DNA of 63,356 bases, from the NCBI GenBank assembly GCA_013824015.1, contig PNNC01000192.1, forward strand, positions 1 to 63,356. Direction: 5' to 3'. The stretch's first letter is position 1. Each line of letters begins with the position of its first letter. This document shows, one piece after another, positions 44,318 to 53,886 of this stretch. Under the pieces are notes generated by a model. It worked only from the letters and a program-made list of their open reading frames with translations, had not been told where the DNA came from and made no database searches. The position numbers and the translations under genes are program-made. The DNA is from Polaromonas sp. Its GTDB lineage: Bacteria; Pseudomonadota; Gammaproteobacteria; Burkholderiales; Burkholderiaceae_C.

Positions 44318-44530
44318 GTGTCCATCGTTGTCAAACTCGATGTGATGCTGTCGGAGCGCAAGGCCAGATCCAAGGATCTGGCGGCTTACGTCGGCATCAC
44401 TGAAGCCAACCTGTCGCTGCTCAAGCAGGGCAAGGTCAAAGGCGTGCGTTTCGACACCCTGATGAAGATCTGCGAGTTTCTTGATTGCCAGCCGGGGGAT
44501 TTGCTGGTGTACAAGGGCGATGGGCGTTGA
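44318..44530 (+). CDS. small Cro/CI-type HTH regulator (HTH_26)
   Basis: A 70-residue protein starting with GTG at 44318, 3 bases after the DUF2975 stop. The whole protein is one HTH: KLDVMLSERKARSKDLAAYVGITEANLSLLKQGKVKGVRFDTLMKICEFLDCQPGDLLVYKGD, the YozG-like or HTH_26 type that accompanies DUF2975. It probably controls its own operon through the palindrome at 43676-43693. Confidence 0.87.
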   Translation: MSIVVKLDVMLSERKARSKDLAAYVGITEANLSLLKQGKVKGVRFDTLMKICEFLDCQPGDLLVYKGDGR

Positions 44531-44564
44531 TGACCACGCTTGCGTGAGCAATCAGTCTCTGGTT

Positions 44565-44656
44565 TGTCATCCCGGGCTCGATCCGGGATCCATGCCTCGC
44601 TGACCCCAAGTGCTGCCAGGGCCCGACATGGATTGCGGGTCAGGCCCGCAATGACA
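44565..44656. repeat. 92-base interspersed repeat with 30-bp inverted ends, copy A
   Basis: Begins TGTCATCCCGGGCTCGATCC (GGGATCCATG follows) and ends CATGGATTGCGGGTCAGGCC (CGCAATGACA follows). The two 30-base ends are imperfect inverted repeats. It lies in the gap between the convergent HTH and pobA genes. Copy B is at 61106-61190. Confidence 0.75.
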
Positions 44657-44670
44657 GGCATGGGGCAGCC

Positions 44671-45894
<1,224 letters not shown>

Positions 45895-45972
45895 CTAGCG
45901 TAGGTGCTGCGCCGCGCGCTGACCAGACGACGGGGCGGCGTCGCGCGCCGCTTTGCACGATCTGCAGCCGGC

Positions 45973-45991
45973 TTGTGCGATGATCGCGCAA
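45973..45991. promoter_or_regulatory. PobR-type operator
   Basis: TTGTGCGATGATCGCGCAA is a palindrome with eight of nine pairs matched around a central G. It lies between pobA and the regulator gene and overlaps the A of the regulator ATG at 45991. A related TTTGCACGATC sits at 45954-45964. Confidence 0.65.
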
Positions 45992-46830
45992 TGAGCACGA
46001 TTTCGACCCCGCCCAGCCGCACCGCCGGCGAACTGCAAGGCAAGCGGCCGATCGCGAAGGCCGACATGATCGAAGGCATGGCCAAGGGCATGGCCGTGCT
46101 GGAGAGTTTCGACACCCAGCGCCAGCGCCTGAATGCCACGCTGGCGGCCGAGCGCGCCGGCATCACGCGGGCCGCCGCGCGCCGGCACCTGCTGACGCTG
46201 GCGCACCTGGGCTACCTGGAAACCGACGGCAGCTACTTCTGGCTGGCGGCCAAGGTGCTGCGTTTTTCGGGAAGCTACCTGGCCTCGGCGCGTTTGCCGC
46301 GCGCGATCCAGCCGACGCTGAACCGGCTGGCGGCACAAACCCAGGAGTCTTTTTCGGCCGGTGTGCTCGATGGCGACGAGGTGGTGATCGTCGGGCGCAG
46401 CGGTTACGACTGGAAGAGTGCCTCGCCCGGCGCAGTGCGCGTGCTGGCCTACGGCCTGCACCTGGGCGCGCGCCTGCCGGCCCATGCGACCTCGACCGGG
46501 CGCGTGCTGCTGGCGGCGCAGGGGAAAACCGCTTTCACGCAATGGCTCAAGGGGCGCGCACTGGCCCGCCTGACCCCGCAGACCGTGATCGACCCCAAGC
46601 TGTTCCGCGCAGTGATCGAACAGGTGCGCGCGGATGACTTCTGCCTGGCGGCGGATGAGCACGAGCTGGGTGTGCATGCGCTGGCGGTGCCGCTGCGCAA
46701 CATGCAGGGCAAAACCGTGGCGGCGCTGAATGTGGTGGCCTCACCGCAGCGGCTGTCGGCCCAGCAGATGCAGCGCGACCTGCTGCCGCTGCTTTTTGAT
46801 GCGGCCAGGGAACTTCGTTCGCTGATGTAG
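45991..46830 (+). CDS. IclR-family regulator of pobA (PobR/PcaU-type)
   Basis: A 279-residue regulator of the PobR/PcaR/PcaU branch of IclR. The HTH reads GMAVLESFDTQRQRLNATLAAERAGITRAAARRHLLTLAHLGYLETDGSYFWLAAKVLRFSGSYLAS, the typical block of that branch. The C-terminal effector domain has HLGARLPAHATSTGRVLLA. I chose the ATG at 45991. It is divergent from pobA and is expected to activate it with 4-hydroxybenzoate. Confidence 0.9.
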   Translation: MSTISTPPSRTAGELQGKRPIAKADMIEGMAKGMAVLESFDTQRQRLNATLAAERAGITRAAARRHLLTLAHLGYLETDGSYFWLAAKVLRFSGSYLASARLPRAIQPTLNRLAAQTQESFSAGVLDGDEVVIVGRSGYDWKSASPGAVRVLAYGLHLGARLPAHATSTGRVLLAAQGKTAFTQWLKGRALARLTPQTVIDPKLFRAVIEQVRADDFCLAADEHELGVHALAVPLRNMQGKTVAALNVVASPQRLSAQQMQRDLLPLLFDAARELRSLM

Positions 46831-46869
46831 CGGCCTTCGCGCCGGTCTGCCGCGATCTAAAATCCCCCC

Positions 46870-47487
46870 ATGGAAGCCAAAACCAGAAAAAGCGAACTGA
46901 CGCGGGCCGCCATCGTCGAAGCGGGCATCGACATCGCCGTGCGCCATGGACTGGGCGCGGTGACGGTTCCCAGCCTGGCTGAAAAGCTCAAGCTGTCCAA
47001 CAGCGGGGTGTTCTCGCGCATCGGTTCGATCGAAGCCCTGCGCATCGCCCTGGTGGATGAATACGGCAAGCGCTTCCTGGCCGAAATTTTCTTTCCCGCC
47101 CTGAAAAAACCCCATGGTCTGGAACGGCTCAACGCCGTGATCGAGATGTGGATACGCAAGATATGCAGCGGCACCGGCAACAGCATGGCCCTGTTTGAAG
47201 TGACCGCTTTTTCCATGGACCAGGCGGCGCAGGAAACACGGGATATTCTGGTCGGCAATGTGCGTGGCTGGCGCGGCTTGATGATGCGGACCATCATGCA
47301 GGCGATGGCGCACGGTCAACTCAGGGAGGACATCGATCCCTCGGTGCTGCTTTTCGAGATTCACTGCCTGGTGCTGGGCGCACTGTACGAGTACCGCATC
47401 ATGAATGACGCCAACACAGCCGACAAGGCCATCGCCTCGTACCGGGCGCTGATCAAGCGCGTCAGCCGGCCCGTGAAGGCCGCCTAG
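46870..47487 (+). CDS. TetR-family regulator
   Basis: A 205-residue TetR-like regulator starting MEAKTRKSELTRAAIVEAGIDIAVRHGLGAVTVPSLAEKLKLSNSGVFSRIGSIEALRIALVDEYG. The HTH matches the family, but the usual YYHF block reads SGVFSRIGS, which marks a group of TetR proteins with a TetR_C-type domain (VLLFEIHCLVLGALYEYRIMND). It has no good ribosome site and starts 39 bases after the pobR-type gene, perhaps translated from the same message. The target is unknown. Confidence 0.87.
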   Translation: MEAKTRKSELTRAAIVEAGIDIAVRHGLGAVTVPSLAEKLKLSNSGVFSRIGSIEALRIALVDEYGKRFLAEIFFPALKKPHGLERLNAVIEMWIRKICSGTGNSMALFEVTAFSMDQAAQETRDILVGNVRGWRGLMMRTIMQAMAHGQLREDIDPSVLLFEIHCLVLGALYEYRIMNDANTADKAIASYRALIKRVSRPVKAA

Positions 47488-47535
47488 GGTTAGCGCCGTC
47501 CGGTATGTGCCGTGCCGCGCGGAGGCCCATCCCCT

Positions 47536-47835
47536 TTAATTGTTGATTTCATCGCTGTAGCTGGCGCGAATAGGGAAGACGCGGCGCAAGCCGCTTTTGC
47601 GCAGGCTGCTGGCGCCGGTCAGCGGTGCGAGGTGCACCAGGCCTGCCGCCTCGATCAGCGGCGTGATGGCGGCGTTGTTGGCGGTTCCGAGGCAGGACAT
47701 CAAGCCAACAACAGCCGGGTTGGCCGCCAGTTGCCTGGTGTTCTCGACACTGCGTGCCGGTACATATTGGCTTGCGAAGATCAGCCCCCAGTGTGACTTA
47801 TTGCCAGTCCCGCCTTGTTGCCGGATGCCGCGGCA
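47536..47835 (-). pseudogene. remnant of a LivJ-type periplasmic binding protein gene
   Basis: In leftward translation the stretch reads LIFASQYVPARSVENTRQL, then AANPAVVGLMSCLGTANNAA, then ITPLIEAAGLVHLAPLTGAS, then SLRKSGLRRVFPIRASYSD, and stops at TAA (47536-47538). These blocks match the N-terminal lobe of Peripla_BP_6/LivJ proteins (usual forms: VPARTVENTRKL, G-T-x-x-N-x-A-x-x-P-L, A-P-L-T-G-A, V-F-x-x-R-A-S-Y). Only about 100 of about 380 residues remain, with no start codon or signal peptide. It lies 38 bases downstream of the sensor kinase stop. It is either the wreck of a second binding protein from the liv operon or a relic of a partial duplication. Confidence 0.75.
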
Positions 47836-47873
47836 AGCCGGTTCCCGTCCGGCTGCCCACCGCTCGCAGCGCT

Positions 47874-50800
47874 TCAGGCTCCGGGCAGCACGAAGTAAAA
47901 AGTCGCCCCCTGATCGGGGGCGGCTTCGGCCCAGATGCGCCCGCCGTGGCGGGCGATCACCCGGGCGACGGTCGCCAGGCCGATGCCGGTGCCGGCGAAT
48001 TCGGTGCTGCCGTGCAAGCGCTGGAAGGTGCCGAACAGCTTGTTTGCATACGCCATGTCGAAACCGGCGCCGTTGTCGCGCACAAAAAAAGCCTGTTGTC
48101 CGGCGGACCAGCCGACTTCGATGGTTGCCCGCTCGCGCCGCTCACTGAACTTCCAGGCATTGCCGAGCAGGTTTTCCATGACGGCGCGCAACAGCCGTGT
48201 GTCGCCCTGCGCCCGCAGGTCCGGAGCGACGGTGATGGCGGCATGGCGGCCGGGGGAATGTGCGCGCAGGCTGTCAAGCACCTCGCGCGCCAGCTGGCTC
48301 AGGTTGACCGGTTCGACACGCAAGGCCTGCCGTGTCACGTGCGCCAGCGACAGCAGGCCTTCAATCAGTTGGCCCATTTGCGTCACGCCGGCCTGGATCC
48401 GCGACAGGTAGTGGGTCGTCCGGTCGCTTTGCGAGTGGCCCAGTTCCTTGGCCAGCAGCCGGCTGAAGCCATCCACCGTGTTCAGCGGCGCGCGCAGGTC
48501 ATGCGACACCGAATAGGAAAAAGCCTCAAGCTCCGAATTGGAGATGCGCAGGGCGGTTTCGACCGCCTTGAGCTCGGTGATGTCAATATCGATGCCGACC
48601 CAGAACAGCAGTTCACCGCTGTTGTTGAACACCGGTGAGCTGCGGTAGGACATGGTGTGGTAGTTGCCATCCCGGGCGCGCAGGCGCCGTGTGCCGGTGT
48701 AGGCTTGGCCGGTTTTGCTGGCTTCCTTCCATTGTTCGGACAGGTCCGCCAGGTCATCCGGATGCACCAGGGCCAGCCAGGCGTGGCCCATCCAGTCGGG
48801 CGGTGCGCCGCCGCACAGCGCGTACCAGGCGCGGCTGGCAAAGGTGGCGGCGCCGGTCGGATCCAGCGTCCAGATCGGCTGCGGCGCCTGCTCCGCCAGC
48901 GCCCGGAACAGCGCCTCCTGGCGGGTAAGGTCGGCGGTGCGCTGGGCAATTTTTTCTTCGAGCCCGCTGTTGAGCTCCTGGACCTGGGCCAGCAGCCGGA
49001 CATTGTCGATGGCGATCTGGGCCAGCTCGGCCAGTTCGGTGGCGATGTATTCATCCTGCTGGGTGAAGTCGCCTTCTATTTTGTCCGACAGTTGCAGCAC
49101 GCCGATGTTGGTGCCGTCGCGACCAGTGAGCGGCACCGCCAGCCAGCCACGCATGGCCGGGTGTTTGTCGGCATAGGCGCCAAAACCGCGCCAGCGCGGA
49201 TGGGCCTCCAGTTCGGCCTGGGTCAGGCGCAGCGGCCGGTTGGTCTCGCAGACCACCGCGTAAATGCCGCTGCCGTCGGGTGGCTCTGCGAGATGGCGCC
49301 AGGCGGCGTATTTGTCCGACAACGACAGCGCGGTGATGGCCTGCGCCCAGTCGCTGTTTTGCGTCAGGCTGATGATGGCCTGGTGCGCACCGATGATGGT
49401 GCGCGCCTGTTCGGCCACTTCCTGCATCATGGCGTCGAGGTTGTGGTGCCGGGTAATGGCCTGGGCGGCTTCCGCAGCACCTTGCAGGGTCTGGAGCTGC
49501 GCCTGTACCTCCCGCTCCGCCAGTACCCGCGCGGTCACATCCTGCAGCGCACCCTGCACGCGGATCATCCGGCCCTGCGCGTTGTACACAGCCCTGCCCA
49601 TGGAGCGCACCCAGATGTTGCGGCCGGCGCCGGTGATCATTTCGACTTCCACGTCGAACGGCGTGCCGTGTTCAATGCATTGCTGCGCCACCGTGCTGGC
49701 CAGCGTTTGCGACCGGGGGGTGCACAGCTCAATTGCCGTCTCCAGCGTGGGTACGCTGCCGGGAGGCAGCTCCAGCACAAAGGAGGCCTCTTGCGACCAC
49801 CTGAAACGCATGCCGGGCAGTTCCAGTGCCCAGCCCCCCATGCGGGACAGCTGACCGGCCATGCTCAGCAGGTCGGCCTGGGTTTTCATGGCGGCCTCGG
49901 CCTGCTTGAGGTCGTCGATGTCTGTCGATGTTCCGTAATAGGCCACCACGCGGCCCTGGGCGTCGCGGTTGGGAATCACCCGCGCCAGTTGCCAGCGGTA
50001 GCTCCCGTCTGCGCAGAGCAGGCGGTGTTCGTTGTGCATGCTCTGCGTACTTTCGATAGCGTTGCGGAAATCGTCCGCCGTCCGCTCCAGGTCGTCGGGA
50101 TGGACGCGGAGGAACCAGCCACTGTTCCTCGCCGCTTCCACCGGCTGCCCGGTGACGTGGATCCACTGGTCGTTGATGAAAACCATATGACCGCTGGCAT
50201 CAGTGATGAAGACGATTTGCGGCATGGCCTGGGCCAGTTCGCCGAAGCGCAGCTCGGTCTGCTCCCGCGCCCGCGAGTTGCGATACAGCAGCAGGGACAA
50301 CAGGCCCAGCCCGGCGATGGCTGCCAGCCAGATCGACAGCGACACGGTCGCAAAACGCGTCCAGGTGCCGAGCATGGCCGTGGATGTCCTGCCGACATAC
50401 ACCACCAGTTGCGGGTAGACCGACAGCCGGCGGTAGGCGGTCAGGCGCTCCACGCTGTCGAAGGCGCTGATGGACTGGAACTGGCCGGAAGGGCTGCGCG
50501 GCAAATGTTCGGTGAACAGCGGCAAGGAGGCGAAAGACTTGTCCATGAGCCGGTCATCCCGCGGACTTCGCAGCATCAGCGCGCCGTCCACGCGCATCAG
50601 CCCGATGGCGCCGTCCTGGCCGAGGTCGATATCGCTCCAGGCCTGCTCGAAATACGGCGGCTCGACCGCCGCCACCATCACGCCGGTCACTGCGCCGGCG
50701 GAAGAGCGCAGTGGCCGCGACACGGCAATCAGCCAGGTGCCGGTGGTGCGGCTGCGTACCGGTGCGCTGATGTGGAATCCGGTGGCCGGGCGCTGCTGAT

Positions 50801-51260
50801 AGACCTGGAAATACTCCCTGTCAGCCAGGCTGACGCCGATGTTGCCAAGGTCGGTGTCGTAAACAATGCGTCCGCTGCTGTCGAGCACCCAGATGGCACG
50901 CACGAAGGCGAGTTCCTTGAGCTGCTCCCGCAACATCGCCCGCGCGGTGTCCTCATCAAGCCGGCGTTCCGCCTGCAACACCCGCAGGCGGCTGCCCGCC
51001 AGTTCCAGCCGCTGGTCGGCGGCCTGCAGTGTGCGGCTGATCTGTTCCTCGATGACACGTGCCAGCGAACCGGTCAGGTTCTCACTGGTGCGCAGGGTTT
51101 CCGCCCGCAGGTAGGTGAGGGCGGCGGCGACGGCGCAGCCCGAGGCAATCGCCAGCAGCCCGGCCAGCCATGCCACGGAATGCCGGTTTGACGCCCGACC
51201 GCTGCCGGAGGAGCCGATCGCCAGCGGGACGGCTGCATCAATGTGCCAGGGCCAACGCAT
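47874..51260 (-). CDS. multi-domain sensor histidine kinase (Cache-PAS-PAS-GAF-PAS)
   Basis: A 1128-residue kinase. A transmembrane helix at about 28-48, a Cache-type extracytoplasmic domain at 55-300 and a second helix at about 300-325 come first. PAS domains at about 335-460 and 465-585, a GAF domain at about 610-760 and another PAS at about 775-895 follow. The HisKA domain has His920 (VSHDLRAPLNTVDGF), and the ATPase domain has ENLLGNAWKFS and GTGIGLATVARV. There is no receiver domain and no response regulator next to it. It lies 148 bases downstream of livF on the same strand, so it may read the same substrate as the transporter. Confidence 0.9.
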   Translation of the reverse strand: MRWPWHIDAAVPLAIGSSGSGRASNRHSVAWLAGLLAIASGCAVAAALTYLRAETLRTSENLTGSLARVIEEQISRTLQAADQRLELAGSRLRVLQAERRLDEDTARAMLREQLKELAFVRAIWVLDSSGRIVYDTDLGNIGVSLADREYFQVYQQRPATGFHISAPVRSRTTGTWLIAVSRPLRSSAGAVTGVMVAAVEPPYFEQAWSDIDLGQDGAIGLMRVDGALMLRSPRDDRLMDKSFASLPLFTEHLPRSPSGQFQSISAFDSVERLTAYRRLSVYPQLVVYVGRTSTAMLGTWTRFATVSLSIWLAAIAGLGLLSLLLYRNSRAREQTELRFGELAQAMPQIVFITDASGHMVFINDQWIHVTGQPVEAARNSGWFLRVHPDDLERTADDFRNAIESTQSMHNEHRLLCADGSYRWQLARVIPNRDAQGRVVAYYGTSTDIDDLKQAEAAMKTQADLLSMAGQLSRMGGWALELPGMRFRWSQEASFVLELPPGSVPTLETAIELCTPRSQTLASTVAQQCIEHGTPFDVEVEMITGAGRNIWVRSMGRAVYNAQGRMIRVQGALQDVTARVLAEREVQAQLQTLQGAAEAAQAITRHHNLDAMMQEVAEQARTIIGAHQAIISLTQNSDWAQAITALSLSDKYAAWRHLAEPPDGSGIYAVVCETNRPLRLTQAELEAHPRWRGFGAYADKHPAMRGWLAVPLTGRDGTNIGVLQLSDKIEGDFTQQDEYIATELAELAQIAIDNVRLLAQVQELNSGLEEKIAQRTADLTRQEALFRALAEQAPQPIWTLDPTGAATFASRAWYALCGGAPPDWMGHAWLALVHPDDLADLSEQWKEASKTGQAYTGTRRLRARDGNYHTMSYRSSPVFNNSGELLFWVGIDIDITELKAVETALRISNSELEAFSYSVSHDLRAPLNTVDGFSRLLAKELGHSQSDRTTHYLSRIQAGVTQMGQLIEGLLSLAHVTRQALRVEPVNLSQLAREVLDSLRAHSPGRHAAITVAPDLRAQGDTRLLRAVMENLLGNAWKFSERRERATIEVGWSAGQQAFFVRDNGAGFDMAYANKLFGTFQRLHGSTEFAGTGIGLATVARVIARHGGRIWAEAAPDQGATFYFVLPGA

Positions 51261-51408
51261 GCATCCGACCTTTCAGTTCGACACGGTCACGAGTCCGGCC
51301 GGGTGACCGGCGCGTTGTCCGGATGCGGCCATGATGCCATGCGGCAGGGGGCTTGTCGATGCGGCGGTGTCAGGTCATTCCCGGGGGGTGACGCCGAACG
51401 GAAAGGGC

Positions 51409-52122
51409 TCAAACGCCCAGGTATTGCGTCAGCAGTCCGGGCTGGGCATGCAGCTCGGTGGAGCTGCCTGCAAACACCACCTCACCCTTGACCAGAATGA
51501 CGTTGCGGTCGGTGATCTGCGTGACGTGTTTCCAGTTCTTGTCGACAATCACGCTGCTGATGCCGGTTTCACGGATCACGCCGCAGATGCGCCAGATCTC
51601 GCGCGCGATCAGCGGGGCCAGGCCTTCGGTGGCCTCATCGAGGATCAACACGTCGGGGTTGGTCATCAACGCGCGGCCGATGGTGAGCATCTGCTGCTCG
51701 CCGCCGCTGAGCTGCTGGCCGCCGTGCCCCAGGCGCTCTTGCAGGCGCGGGAAGGTTTCAAGCACACGTTCGTAGGTCCAGTCGCGCTGGCCGCGGGTGC
51801 CGGCGCGCGCGGCCATCTTGAGGTTCTCGACCACGCTGAGGTTGCCGAAGATGCCGCGGCCCTCGGGCACGTAGGCAATGCCCCGTCGCGAGATTTCGTA
51901 GGGCGCGCGGCCCAGCATGTCCTGGCCGGTGATGGCCACGCTGCCCGCGCGCGGCCGGACCAGGCCCATGATGCTTTTGAGCAGCGTGCTTTTGCCCATG
52001 CCGTTGCGGCCCATCAGGCCGATGGTTTCGCCGCGCGCGACAGAAAAGTCGATGCCACGCAGGATGTGGCTGGCGCCGTAGTAGGTGTGGATGCCTTTGG
52101 CATCGATGAGCAGTTCGGCCAT
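51409..52122 (-). CDS. livF: branched-chain/aromatic ABC transporter ATP-binding protein LivF
   Basis: A 237-residue ABC ATPase: Walker A GRNGMGKST, Q-loop region GRAPYEISRRGIAYVPEGRGIFGNLSVVENL, signature LSGGEQQM and Walker B VLILDEATEGLAP. This is the LivF type (short, no C-terminal extension). It is the last gene of the transporter operon. Its ATG overlaps the livG stop by one base (TGATG). Confidence 0.95.
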   Translation of the reverse strand: MAELLIDAKGIHTYYGASHILRGIDFSVARGETIGLMGRNGMGKSTLLKSIMGLVRPRAGSVAITGQDMLGRAPYEISRRGIAYVPEGRGIFGNLSVVENLKMAARAGTRGQRDWTYERVLETFPRLQERLGHGGQQLSGGEQQMLTIGRALMTNPDVLILDEATEGLAPLIAREIWRICGVIRETGISSVIVDKNWKHVTQITDRNVILVKGEVVFAGSSTELHAQPGLLTQYLGV

Positions 52123-52871
52123 CAGTGTTCCTCGCCGAGATAGGCGGCCTGAACGCCCGCGTCGGCACGTATGTCGGCAGGCGTGCCGCTGGCAATCACC
52201 TTGCCGTCCACCATCACGGTCAGTCGGTCGGCCAGCGTGAAGACCGCATCCATGTCGTGTTCGACCAGCAGGATGCCGTGGTCCTTCTTCAGGCTCAGCA
52301 GCAGGGTCACCATGCGCTCGGCCTCGGCCACACCCATGCCGGCCAGCGGCTCGTCGAGCAGCAGCACCTGCGGCCCGGTCGCCAGTGTCATCGCGATCTC
52401 GAGCTGGCGCTGTTCGCCGTGGCTGATCGTGCCGGCGATGGCGGCCTTCCGGTTTTCAAGGCCGGAAAGCTCGATAGCCCTTGTCGCGCGGTCGTTAAGC
52501 GCTGCAAAATCAGTAGCACGGCTGAGCCAGCGCGCGGCATGCGGCTGGCGCGACTGGGCGGCCAGGCGCACGTTTTCCCAGACCGTGAAGGGCAGGAAGA
52601 TGTTGGTTTTCTGGTAGCTGCGGCCCAGGCCCTGGCGCGAGATTTTTTCGGGACTCCAGCCGGTGACATCCTGGCCACCCAGATGCACCGTGCCGGAGGT
52701 CGGCGGCAGGTCGCCGGAGAGCAGGTTGGTCAGCGTGGACTTGCCGGCGCCGTTGGGGCCGATCACCGCGTGGATGTGGTTGCGCAGCAGTTCCAGCGAG
52801 ACGTCGTTGACGGCCGCCAGGCCGCCGAAACGCTTGGTCAGATTCTGCGCCGAAAGCAGGACTTCACTCAT
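52122..52871 (-). CDS. livG: branched-chain/aromatic ABC transporter ATP-binding protein LivG
   Basis: A 249-residue ABC ATPase of the LivG type: Walker A GPNGAGKST, signature ISHGEQRQLEIAM and Walker B VLLLDEPLAGMGVAE, with the typical C-terminal end. Between the Q-loop and the signature lies a variable stretch (about residues 117-136, TDFAALNDRATRAIELSG) encoded by sequence like the dispersed palindromic element. It overlaps livM by 8 bases. Confidence 0.95.
   Translation of the reverse strand: MSEVLLSAQNLTKRFGGLAAVNDVSLELLRNHIHAVIGPNGAGKSTLTNLLSGDLPPTSGTVHLGGQDVTGWSPEKISRQGLGRSYQKTNIFLPFTVWENVRLAAQSRQPHAARWLSRATDFAALNDRATRAIELSGLENRKAAIAGTISHGEQRQLEIAMTLATGPQVLLLDEPLAGMGVAEAERMVTLLLSLKKDHGILLVEHDMDAVFTLADRLTVMVDGKVIASGTPADIRADAGVQAAYLGEEH
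52465..52516 (-). repeat. palindromic-element-like sequence inside livG
   Basis: On the coding strand: GCTACTGATTTTGCAGCGCT, then TAACGACCGCGC, then GACAAGGGCTATCGAGC. The order GCTAC-GATTT-AGC-GCTT-GACA-GGGCT-GGC follows copy 5 base for base in blocks. Read in frame, so it has become part of the protein if truly derived from the element. Confidence 0.5.
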
Positions 52872-53886
52872 CGCCGGCCTTCCGCGATTTGCCGAAACGT
52901 TCGACCAGGCCGAGGATGCCGCGTGGCGCGAAGGTCACCAGCAGCACGATGAACAGGCCCATCCAGAGCTGCCAGTGTTTGCCGAGGTTGACGCTGCCGA
53001 TGCGCGGCAGGTCCTTGAACACATGCAGCAGGTACTCGAAGGCAAAGGCGCCGACGATGGCGCCGGCGAAATTGCCCATGCCGCCGAGGATGACCATCAT
53101 GATGGCGTGTGCACTCATGTGGAAACCCATCAGTTCGGGGTTGATGTAGCCGGTCTGTGTGCCCCACAGGTAACCCGCCAGGCCGGCGAGCGCACCGGCC
53201 AGCGTGAAGGCCGTGAGTTTGTAGCGGAAGGTGCCGAAACCCATGGCGCGCATGCGGTGTTCGTTGACACGGATGCCGGCCAGCGCACGGCCGAACGGGC
53301 TCCACAGCAGCCGGCGCAGGAAGGCATACACCCCCAGCAGCACGGCCAGCGTGAAGTAGTAGAGCGTGCGTTTGTTCTCCAGGTCCCACCAGGCGGCCGG
53401 CACCCAGCCGAACAGCGCGACGTCGGGCTTGAAGTTGATGTACAGGCCGTCGGAGCCGCCCAGCACCTTGTTGTCGAAGAACAGGAAGAAGATCATCTGC
53501 GCAAACGCCATGGTCACCATGATGAAGTAGATGCCATGGGTGCGGACCACGAAAAAACCGATGATCAGCGCGCCCAGACCGGAGGCCAGCACCGCCAGCG
53601 GCAGGGTCCACCACAGGCTGACGGCCTCGCCCTGCGGCATCAAAAAGGCCAGCGCATAACCGGCCAGGCCGAAGTAGGCCGCATGGCCCAGCGAAACCAG
53701 GCCGGTGACGCCCTGCAACAGGTCCAGGCTCATCGCGAAGATGGCCATGATCATCATGCGGGTGACCATCTGCACGTAGAAGTCGGTGCCGGTGAACGGG
53801 AAGGCGACCAGCGCGATCAGGCCCAGGGCCAGCGCCACCTGCACGCCGCGCGGCAGGACTTCGAGATTGGCTTTGGCCGCGCTCAT
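52864..53886 (-). CDS. livM: branched-chain/aromatic ABC transporter permease LivM
   Basis: A 340-residue permease with about eight to ten helices, including LVSLGHAAYFGLAGYALAFL near residue 60-80 and GMGFGTFRYKLTAFTLAGALAGLAGYLWG after 190, the LivM signature. It ends in VERFGKSRKAG. It forms a channel with LivH for a branched-chain amino acid or aromatic acid. It overlaps livH by ATGA and livG by 8 bases. Confidence 0.94.
   Translation of the reverse strand: MSAAKANLEVLPRGVQVALALGLIALVAFPFTGTDFYVQMVTRMMIMAIFAMSLDLLQGVTGLVSLGHAAYFGLAGYALAFLMPQGEAVSLWWTLPLAVLASGLGALIIGFFVVRTHGIYFIMVTMAFAQMIFFLFFDNKVLGGSDGLYINFKPDVALFGWVPAAWWDLENKRTLYYFTLAVLLGVYAFLRRLLWSPFGRALAGIRVNEHRMRAMGFGTFRYKLTAFTLAGALAGLAGYLWGTQTGYINPELMGFHMSAHAIMMVILGGMGNFAGAIVGAFAFEYLLHVFKDLPRIGSVNLGKHWQLWMGLFIVLLVTFAPRGILGLVERFGKSRKAGDE

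Noticed and set aside
47556..47575. GCTGTAGCTGGCGCGAATAG as another copy of the palindromic element
   Set aside because: Match limited to GTAGCTGG; the bases encode the conserved RASYSD end of the binding-protein remnant instead.
47512..47796. A 94-codon plus-strand frame in the gap after tetR
   Set aside because: No motif or ribosome site. The opposite strand shows clear binding-protein motifs, so this is a shadow of the remnant.
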